The notes beneath the pieces were generated by a model. That model was not told where the DNA came from, searched no databases, and saw only the letters and a program-made list of their open reading frames with translations. Positions 58,890-64,000 of a stretch of 64,000 bases of DNA are shown here, one piece after another; the stretch's first letter is position 1, and each line of letters begins with the position of its first letter. The stretch lies in NCBI RefSeq assembly GCF_946227985.1, contig NZ_CAMKGL010000013.1, positions 62,001 through 126,000 of the forward strand, given 5' to 3'. Source of the stretch: Serratia quinivorans. Lineage in GTDB: Bacteria; Pseudomonadota; Gammaproteobacteria; Enterobacterales; Enterobacteriaceae. The position numbers and the translations under genes were made by a program.

Positions 58890-59684
58890 ATGCCAGTTAA
58901 TAAAAAAACGGTGACCTCACCGGATGAGTTTAATGCCGATGCTTTCAGTCAGGCTGCTATCGCGCTGCATGTATCATCGTCAGGCGAGTATGCAGGTCAG
59001 AGTCCGCACGCTCACCGTAAGGGACAACTTATTCTCTCTTTGCGCGGTGCAGTGAGCTGTAAGGTTCAGGATGCGCTGTGGCTTGTTCCACCGGGACATG
59101 CTGTCTGGGTTCCGGGAAAAATCCCCCACAGTTGCCGGGTCACGAAGAATACAGACACCTGCTTTTTATTTATCGAGCCCGGCGCGGCAGCGATGCCGGA
59201 AACCTGCTGTACCCTTGCTATTACTCCTCTGGTCCGCGAGCTGGTTCTGTTTCTGGCAGAGCAGGAACATGCTTATTCGCCTGACAGTAAAACCGCGAGG
59301 CTGGCAGCCGTGCTGCTGGAACATATACCGGATGTGCCAGTTAAAGCGCTCCACCTGCCTGTATCCGATCATCCTAAAATCCGGAATATGGCTGAGGCAC
59401 TTTTTAATGATCCTGATGAGCGGAGAACGCTAAAGCAGTGGGCTGCGCATCTGGCTACCAGCGAACGATCTCTGGCCAGGCTGATAAAAAATGCGACAGG
59501 AATGAGCTTTGGTCGCTGGCGTCAGCAACTGCATTTAATGATTGCACTGAGCCATCTGGCAGAAGGCCAATCCGTGCAGCACGTAGCCGGAACGCTGGGA
59601 TATGATTCGGTCAGCGCGTTTATTACAATGTTCAGGAAAGCGCTGGGTAAATCGCCGACACAATATTTTGCGTCCCTAAACTAA
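58890..59684 (+). CDS. nimR: AraC-family regulator, NimR-like
   Basis: An N-terminal cupin (PHAHRKGQLILSLRGAVS near residue 40, PGHAVWVPGKIPHS near 68) precedes an AraC helix-turn-helix domain (about 165-262: LATSERSLARLIKNATGMSFGRW in pieces, then VAGTLGYDSVSAFITMFRKALG). The pairing with a divergent CynX/NimT exporter is that of E. coli nimR-nimT (yeaM-yeaN). It is the last gene before the right inverted repeat. Confidence 0.82.
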   Translation: MPVNKKTVTSPDEFNADAFSQAAIALHVSSSGEYAGQSPHAHRKGQLILSLRGAVSCKVQDALWLVPPGHAVWVPGKIPHSCRVTKNTDTCFLFIEPGAAAMPETCCTLAITPLVRELVLFLAEQEHAYSPDSKTARLAAVLLEHIPDVPVKALHLPVSDHPKIRNMAEALFNDPDERRTLKQWAAHLATSERSLARLIKNATGMSFGRWRQQLHLMIALSHLAEGQSVQHVAGTLGYDSVSAFITMFRKALGKSPTQYFASLN

Positions 59685-59789
59685 TGCAACCCAACACAAA
59701 CCGGATTTTTACAAAGAACGCCAGCGTCCGCTTCACGCTCAAAGCTGCCCGTCAACGAGGTTAATCTCCCTAACTGCAGCCCGGGAGTA

Positions 59790-59816
59790 CAAAAAACGAC
59801 CTTAACGTACAATAAT
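59790..59816 (-). repeat. Right terminal inverted repeat of the island
   Basis: On the plus strand it begins CAAAAAACGACC and ends CTTAACGTACAATAAT; inverted copy of 54106-54132 with one mismatch. Confidence 0.9.
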
Positions 59817-59836
59817 GCTTCAGTAAACGTCAACAT
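59817..59836 (-). pseudogene. Displaced start of the methylase gene
   Basis: The ATG at 59836 has AAAGGAG seven bases upstream and reads MLTFTEA before hitting the inverted repeat. Its continuation is at 54105 on the same strand. Left in place it would read through the repeat for about 45 codons of unrelated sequence. Confidence 0.7.
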
Positions 59837-59849
59837 GGTGAACTCCTTT

Positions 59850-59898
59850 AACAAGGGAGTTCACCCACAGTGGGAGAACTCCCCCACGGGAAAAAAAA
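59850..59898 (-). repeat. ICE double-hairpin leader, upstream of the methylase
   Basis: Minus strand: CCCGTGGGGGAG, TTCT, CCCACTGTGGG, then GAACTCCC before the ribosome site. Shares layout with the leaders at 60896, 62572, 63246 and 63824. Confidence 0.6.
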
Positions 59899-59949
59899 GA
59901 CCACCGAACATCGGTGGCCATAGGTTAATGCGTTAACAAGAGTCGGTGA

Positions 59950-60873
59950 TTAGCCGGCTGCTGCATTCGGTGACAACGGTACCGAATCCTTGTCGGCGTA
60001 GGTCAGGTGGATCACTTCACCGGCCTCAACCTCAGCCGCTATTCGTCCGCCGTCGACATGCTCGCCGCGGTCGTAGCGATCGTAACCACTGCGTTCCGCA
60101 TCAGGCATGTACCAGGTATGTTCCACCTGGCAACTGAACCGCTCCGACACTGTCCCGATAACCTCGCCGGCTGGCGGGTACCACGGGGAATCAAAGTGCA
60201 CCGTCAGCGTGTTGATGCCGTCCCGCATACAACCGGCATTATGGCCTGATGGCCATTCGACGCCGTACTGCCGGCCATAGAGATCGGTCGTGGTCGGCAC
60301 ATCACGTAACAAAGCGCCTGAACCATTCAGTTCGGTCGCCAGACGCGTCGGGATCAGCATCAGCATATCGCAGGGTGCGGTATACTCAGGCATCATGCCC
60401 AAACGTTCCCAGCATATGCCGGCATCGATGTCAGGACTCACCCCCACCAGGCCGAACCAGTCCGCATACTGGCGAGACAGGACATCCGCCATACGCTCCT
60501 TCGCGACGTTGGGGATATTCTCCCATTTCACGGCGTCAAGACCCGACTGGCGGTAGAGACGCTCAATCAGACGGATGTTCTCGGTCGTTAACGTGACATC
60601 CGCCTTCAGCAACCCGAACCAGTGTTCAAAGGCCAGATTCTGAGGCGATGCGATCCCCGGGTGCATTAATAAACCCGGGTAAGGCACGTAAACGCCGGGT
60701 TTTGTCGTAGCTGGCTTCAGTATGCCGGCGCAGCCGGCCAGGAATAGCCGGCAGCTCTGCTGAATGGCGTGCCGGTAGTCAGGCACAACATGGCCATTGA
60801 CCCATTGCTGCAGTTCATCCACAAAAACGGATTGGCCCGTGATCACTAAACGGTTTTTGCACCAGTTCGACAT
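59950..60873 (-). CDS. DUF1281 protein (ferredoxin-like, YubB-type)
   Basis: A protein of unknown function common on conjugative plasmids and ICEs. MSNWCKNRLVITG is the conserved DUF1281 N-terminus; AFEHWFGLLKADVTLTTEN near residue 85 and KWENIPNVAKERMADVL near 115 are typical, and the C-terminal GEVIGTVSERFSCQVEHTWY aligns with the YubB_C region. 307 residues, soluble. GAGGAGAAAG precedes the start. The next backbone gene downstream was the now interrupted methylase. Confidence 0.82.
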   Translation of the reverse strand: MSNWCKNRLVITGQSVFVDELQQWVNGHVVPDYRHAIQQSCRLFLAGCAGILKPATTKPGVYVPYPGLLMHPGIASPQNLAFEHWFGLLKADVTLTTENIRLIERLYRQSGLDAVKWENIPNVAKERMADVLSRQYADWFGLVGVSPDIDAGICWERLGMMPEYTAPCDMLMLIPTRLATELNGSGALLRDVPTTTDLYGRQYGVEWPSGHNAGCMRDGINTLTVHFDSPWYPPAGEVIGTVSERFSCQVEHTWYMPDAERSGYDRYDRGEHVDGGRIAAEVEAGEVIHLTYADKDSVPLSPNAAAG

Positions 60874-60892
60874 GGTCTTTCTCCTCTCTTAA

Positions 60893-60939
60893 AAAAAAGA
60901 GGGAGCTCTCCCCAGCGGGGGAAAGTCTCCCCCGTTGGG
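60893..60939 (-). repeat. ICE double-hairpin leader, upstream of DUF1281
   Basis: Minus strand: CCAACGGGGGAG, ACTTT, CCCCCGCTGGGG, then AGAGCTCCCTC and a T-rich run before the ribosome site. Confidence 0.6.
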
Positions 60940-60985
60940 TCAGGTGTTACCTCATGATGGCCAGGACGATGATACTGCCCTGCCC

Positions 60986-61258
60986 TTAGTGGCCTTGCTC
61001 GCCATAGTGAGCCCGGTATACCTGGTGTTCGTCGCCATCAGCGACCAATCCCAGCTGTACCAATAATCCGCGCTCCCACGAGCCCGGACGTCGGCTACCA
61101 TCGGCAATACAGGCCAGAATGTAATGGATCAGGCCCTCGACACTCTCAAGCTGAACGGCCGCGCCACAGGTCTGCTGAAGCTTCAGCATGTACGCCAGCT
61201 CGCCGGCAATCTCAGGGTCAACGGTGACCTGCAGCCCCTTGTTGGTGGTTTTAGTCAT
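60986..61258 (-). CDS. Hypothetical ICE protein, 90 aa
   Basis: I do not recognise a family by eye. The sequence is soluble and acidic, with VDPEIAGELAYMLKLQQTCGAAVQLESVEGLI in a helical first half and a C-terminal half ending HYGEQGH. A similar layout is frequent in small genes between ardC and DUF1281 on conjugative elements. Its start overlaps the preceding gene by eight bases, so the two are coupled. Confidence 0.65.
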   Translation of the reverse strand: MTKTTNKGLQVTVDPEIAGELAYMLKLQQTCGAAVQLESVEGLIHYILACIADGSRRPGSWERGLLVQLGLVADGDEHQVYRAHYGEQGH

Positions 61259-61529
61259 CGGTTATCTCCTGTTCTGTTTCACCGATCACGCCCAGCTCTT
61301 CCGCCTGACGCAGATACGGTGATGATGGGGTAAAGGGACTGGCGCCCAGGCGTACCAGGTGGTATTTATCCACCAGGTTGTTGATCGCCTCAAACGGCCG
61401 CACTCCCGCTTCCTGTAAAGCCATCACGCACTCCGCTTCACACAGATCGGTATCGTTTAAGGCCAGGCCAAAGTATTTGGCCAGTAACCTGCCGGCAATG
61501 GTCTGCCAGTAACGTTGTTCAATCGTCAT
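61251..61529 (-). CDS. Hypothetical ICE protein, 92 aa
   Basis: Unrecognised small soluble protein: WQTIAGRLLAKYFGLALNDTDLCEAECV then AGVRPFEAINNLVDKYHLVRL. The latter pattern occurs in small toxin-like or plasmid-maintenance proteins, but I cannot assign it. The start MTIEQRYW has GAGGAG seven bases upstream; an ATG five codons earlier is less well placed. It follows ardC by 11 bases. Confidence 0.65.
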   Translation of the reverse strand: MTIEQRYWQTIAGRLLAKYFGLALNDTDLCEAECVMALQEAGVRPFEAINNLVDKYHLVRLGASPFTPSSPYLRQAEELGVIGETEQEITDD

Positions 61530-61540
61530 CACCAGACTCC

Positions 61541-62548
61541 TCATGCCGCAACGGCAGGATCGGTTGTCACCGCTTCCGCCAAGGGTTTCAGTAAAAACTC
61601 TGACGCCTCACGGGCCTGTTTTGCCGCACGAAACAGCGCGCGCTTATCTTCACGCAATACCCTGAGCCAATGTTCAAGGTAACTGTCGTGCTGGATGTCG
61701 CCAAAGACGCCAAGCTGTGCGCACATAAAAGCACTGCCCAGCTCCGCCACCAGTTCCTCGAACGCGTATACCGGGTCCCCGAACGCCCGGGAGGAAGACG
61801 TGATCCCCTCCCGGTTGAGCCGTGTTGCATGACCGGTGCTGTGCACCAGTTCATGCAATAACGTCGACCAGTAATCCGCCTCGGTTCGAAATTGCTGAAC
61901 CTGTGGCAGGACAATCTGGTCGCGACCCGGCGCGTAATAGGCTCTGTCCTGGTAAACCTGTTCAACCCGAACGCCACAGGCGTCAACGAGGGTGCTGACC
62001 TGAGCCTGTGTTTTCGCATCGACCAACGCCCCCTCCTCTTCCGGCTCCTCTGCCGGCGTAATGCCGACAACTTCCGGGAGGTCGTCGCATTGGGCAACGT
62101 TAAACAGGTACAACGGCTTCAGCATGGGTATTCGCATTTTCAGCGGGTTCCCCTCTTCGTCAAACAGCTGCCGGCCGTCAGCATCCTCCACTTGCTTGTC
62201 CCAGGGTTTGAATACCACGGCCAGCGTCGCGGTTTCGCCGGCACGCACATACCCACCAACGGCTTCCGCCTGCTTGTAGGTGAGCCAGCGATTGGAGTGA
62301 AAACCCCTTTCGTCCGCGGCCATCCATAACAACAGCACATTCACGCCGCTGTAGTGGTAACCGGTCGTGCCGTTCTGCGGCATGATGGCCGTCGACGCGC
62401 CGCGGCCCTTGTCGGTCCGCCAGGGCTTGCGCCAGGGCAAGGTTCCCGTCTCGATGGCGGCAATGATTTTGTCCGTAACCTGTTGGTACAGGTCAGTACG
62501 TTCGCGACGGGCTTTTGCCGGCCGACGTGATGATGATGTTTTTTTCAT
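61541..62548 (-). CDS. ardC: ArdC-type antirestriction protein with zincin domain
   Basis: ArdC proteins protect incoming conjugative DNA from host restriction. The N-terminal DUF1738/ssDNA-binding domain (RTDLYQQVTDKIIAAIETG, then LPWRKPW and GYHYSGVNVLLL) covers about residues 15-150. The C-terminal metallopeptidase domain has the zinc motif HELVHSTGHATRL near 240 and FEELVAELGSAFMC further on. The start MKKTSSSRR has GAGGAG nine bases upstream. The 335 residues are typical. Confidence 0.9.
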   Translation of the reverse strand: MKKTSSSRRPAKARRERTDLYQQVTDKIIAAIETGTLPWRKPWRTDKGRGASTAIMPQNGTTGYHYSGVNVLLLWMAADERGFHSNRWLTYKQAEAVGGYVRAGETATLAVVFKPWDKQVEDADGRQLFDEEGNPLKMRIPMLKPLYLFNVAQCDDLPEVVGITPAEEPEEEGALVDAKTQAQVSTLVDACGVRVEQVYQDRAYYAPGRDQIVLPQVQQFRTEADYWSTLLHELVHSTGHATRLNREGITSSSRAFGDPVYAFEELVAELGSAFMCAQLGVFGDIQHDSYLEHWLRVLREDKRALFRAAKQAREASEFLLKPLAEAVTTDPAVAA

Positions 62549-62563
62549 GGAGTGCTCCTCGTA

Positions 62564-62621
62564 AAAAAGGCGCATTCCTCCCCTAGCGGCGAAGAATACG
62601 CCCCAGGGGACAGAAAAAAGT
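62564..62621 (-). repeat. ICE double-hairpin leader, upstream of ardC
   Basis: Minus strand: CCCCTGGGGCGTATTC, TTCGCC, GCTAGGGGAGGAATGCGCC then TTTTTTACGAGGAG. Same layout as the other ICE leaders, with more sequence drift. Confidence 0.55.
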
Positions 62622-62623
62622 GG

Positions 62624-63226
62624 TTAGAGAGCGGGGTAACGCAGTGCCCCTTTCGGGTTTACCGTGTCAACACGCTGTTTCAGCCGTTCGAACATGGCCA
62701 GATAGTCTTCCCGATCGGCGGGCTTTGCCCGCTTGCAATCGGTATGACAGGCCGTGGCCAGCAAGTTGATGGACCGCTCACGCCAGTGTTTAAACTCATC
62801 CTGGCTGACACAAACCGAGTAATGGACCTCGGCCAGCTGCAGCATGCGGGCGGTTATACGACGGAAGTCGGCGACACACACCCAGTTAACCGTGGCAACG
62901 TGCATATAGACCGTTTCGGGTAACAGGTGGATCCAGAGCTCATGGCCTTGCGACAGTATTCGCTCGATACAACTGTCGTTCAGCATCAGCTCCTCGCCAA
63001 AGTCGTCGCCGCCAGCGAGCCGCCGGGACGTTTCATACCAGGCTTCATCCTTTTCGGGATGGCAACCGTCGGCATACGCCAGGTGCTTGATACGGCCGGT
63101 GGCGTTTCGTTCGCCCACAGCAGGCATCAGATAGACGCCGTCGTCTTTGGCCAACACCAACGCACACTGATTGGCGCGGACTTCAGCCACCACGGCGCGC
63201 AGTTCTGCAGGGTTAAAATGCAACAT
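62624..63226 (-). CDS. DUF3085-like ICE protein
   Basis: The N-terminus (MLHFNPAELRAVVAEVRANQC, residues 1-21; then DDGVYLMPAVGER) resembles DUF3085 proteins found beside ardC and DUF1281 on conjugative elements. The remaining 150 residues are soluble, with several Cys and Trp and no known motif. Function unknown. GGAGACTT precedes the ATG. Confidence 0.65.
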   Translation of the reverse strand: MLHFNPAELRAVVAEVRANQCALVLAKDDGVYLMPAVGERNATGRIKHLAYADGCHPEKDEAWYETSRRLAGGDDFGEELMLNDSCIERILSQGHELWIHLLPETVYMHVATVNWVCVADFRRITARMLQLAEVHYSVCVSQDEFKHWRERSINLLATACHTDCKRAKPADREDYLAMFERLKQRVDTVNPKGALRYPAL

Positions 63227-63239
63227 GATAAGTCTCCTT

Positions 63240-63291
63240 AAAAAGCGGAGACGACTTCCCCTGGAGGGGAAGCCCCTCCAGGGAAATAAAA
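63240..63291 (-). repeat. ICE double-hairpin leader, upstream of the DUF3085-like gene
   Basis: Minus strand: CCCTGGAGGGG, CTT, CCCCTCCAGGGG is a near-perfect inverted repeat, followed by AAGTCGTCTCCGC and the ribosome site. It is the clearest of the five leaders. Confidence 0.7.
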
Positions 63292-63313
63292 CGTTATGGC
63301 CAGCGCGGTGGTG

Positions 63314-63799
63314 TTACCACGAAGCCCGGAAGTAAAGGTGATACCGACTAAAATCGAAACCGGTAAGTACGCTGTTAACGTACGTTTTCAGTAAGTCGAC
63401 CTGCATCCAGTACACATCGCAGTAGTCGCGAGAGTCATCAGGGAACTCCTCATGGCAGTTCGCTTCATTCAATCGTGACAACAGCATCTGCAGCATCTGG
63501 ATGTCATTGCGGTCGAACGCCATCAGCTCACCGCTTTTGACGTCCCCGACACTGTTGGCCACCCAATGCATCAACGCAGTAAACCCGCGAAAATGACAGG
63601 AGTGAACCAGCAGCGGCGGATGGTAGTGGTTACACGTTTTGTGGTTGTATATTCGCGGCGCCTGCACACAATCACCGCCGTCCTCCAGCCACGCTGGTGA
63701 ACACGGCACCCAGTCGCCAACGGGTGTCCAGTCGCCGTTAACCGGCAACATCGGATAGTCAGCCTTACGCTGACGGAAAAAGTTGATATCAAGCCCCAT
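63314..63799 (-). CDS. Hypothetical ICE protein, 161 aa
   Basis: Unrecognised soluble protein beginning MGLDINFFRQRKADYP, rich in Cys, His and aromatic residues (ICE-type spacing YNHKTCNHYHPPLLVHSCH). The cluster of His and Cys around residues 52-70 suggests metal binding but no known motif. GAGAGGAGTG precedes the start. It is part of the same minus-strand series. Confidence 0.7.
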   Translation of the reverse strand: MGLDINFFRQRKADYPMLPVNGDWTPVGDWVPCSPAWLEDGGDCVQAPRIYNHKTCNHYHPPLLVHSCHFRGFTALMHWVANSVGDVKSGELMAFDRNDIQMLQMLLSRLNEANCHEEFPDDSRDYCDVYWMQVDLLKTYVNSVLTGFDFSRYHLYFRASW

Positions 63800-63820
63800 G
63801 GGTCACTCCTCTCGGTATAC

Positions 63821-63867
63821 GGACAGGAGCTCCCCTGCAGGGAGGCCCTGCCGGGTGAATAAAAAAA
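63821..63867 (-). repeat. ICE double-hairpin leader, upstream of the 161-aa gene
   Basis: Minus strand: CCCGGCAGGG, CCT, CCCTGCAGGGG, AGCTCCTG, then the ribosome site. Fifth member of the series. Confidence 0.65.
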
Positions 63868-63873
63868 TCGCGA

Positions 63874-64000
63874 CTATGCCGCCGAATGCGCCTGATTCAA
63901 ACGCGCCGCCAGCACGTCATCCATGCCGACAATAACGCACCAGCGACAAAGCAGTTCATCGGGATCATCGTTATGACTGCTATACCCTTCCAAATGGTAA
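63874..64000 (-). CDS. C-terminus of an ICE gene running off the window
   Basis: The last 42 codons of a minus-strand gene end at TAG (63874-63876). The visible residues include YHLEGYSSHNDDPDELL then CRWCVIVGMDDVLAARLNQ. The 5' part is outside the window and I cannot name the family. Confidence 0.6.
   Translation of the reverse strand, partial: YHLEGYSSHNDDPDELLCRWCVIVGMDDVLAARLNQAHSAA

Larger units (their letters stand above)
54106..59816. mobile_element. 5.7-kb cargo island bounded by 27-bp inverted repeats
   Basis: Terminal repeats at 54106-54132 and 59790-59816 differ at one base in 27. Between them lie a truncated SMP-30 lactonase, a DMT exporter, an amidohydrolase, a LysR regulator, a NimT-like exporter and a NimR-like AraC regulator. 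There is no transposase, resolvase or integrase. The flanks join to an uninterrupted methylase frame with no target duplication. It behaves like a non-autonomous transposable unit. Confidence 0.75.
48525..64000. mobile_element. Integrase-proximal end of a tRNA-Phe ICE
   Basis: All backbone genes lie on the minus strand: tyrosine integrase, TraI_2-type relaxase-like protein, UvrD-like helicase, methylase, DUF1281, ArdC and small unknown genes. Integrase beside tRNA-Phe with a TraI_2/DUF1528 protein next is the arrangement I know from SPI-7/YAPI-type elements. Type IV secretion, pilus and partition genes would lie beyond 64000. Confidence 0.8.

Overview
The window is chromosomal DNA of a Serratia-like member of the Yersiniaceae. 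Core genes match enterobacterial proteins almost residue for residue (PdhR, AroP, TrmB, MltC, SpeC). Gene order follows the gamma-proteobacterial blocks pdhR-aceE-aceF-lpd, sprT-endA-rsmE-gshB-yqgE-ruvX and yggS-proC-yggT-yggU-rdgB-hemW-...-mltC-speC. ERIC-type repeats sit between several genes. The genus is an inference.

Layout. 1-10,080: a short leader region, then lpd, aceF, aceE and pdhR on the minus strand, with aroP divergent. A perfect PdhR operator lies in front of pdhR. 10,080-11,570: a scar-like accessory patch holding an orphan polymorphic-toxin tip (type 44), a membrane-anchored putative immunity protein and the 3' end of a GH43 glycosidase gene. 11,573-18,784: a periplasmic molybdenum oxidoreductase (tri-heme cytochrome c, 2Fe-2S subunit, Tat-exported Mo subunit), divergent MocA-like and XdhC-like cofactor genes and a Rob-like AraC regulator. 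18,953-25,388: fumarase and the sprT-to-ruvX housekeeping run. 25,351-32,523: a decayed orphan fimbrial usher, yqjC and an EvgS/EvgA-type phosphorelay pair. 32,677-47,653: yggR, then the yggS...mltC block, a diguanylate cyclase where E. coli has nupG, and speC.

48,449-64,000: tRNA-Phe followed by the integrase-proximal end of an integrative and conjugative element (ICE): tyrosine integrase, TraI_2-type relaxase-like protein, UvrD-like helicase, small DNA methylase, DUF1281, ArdC antirestriction protein, DUF3085-like protein and unknowns, all on the minus strand. The element runs off the window.

Most notable structures. (1) A 5.7-kb cargo segment (54,106-59,816) is bounded by 27-bp inverted repeats (26/27 identical), carries no transposase, and separates the first seven codons of the ICE methylase gene from the rest; joining the flanks restores the reading frame. 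It carries nimT/nimR-like genes, a LysR regulator, an amidohydrolase, a small DMT exporter and a truncated SMP-30 lactonase. (2) Two copies of a structured 130/203-bp repeat are each nested in a Rho-independent terminator, with the 19-bp terminator hairpin duplicated on both sides. (3) At least five ICE genes are preceded by similar GC-rich double-hairpin leaders.
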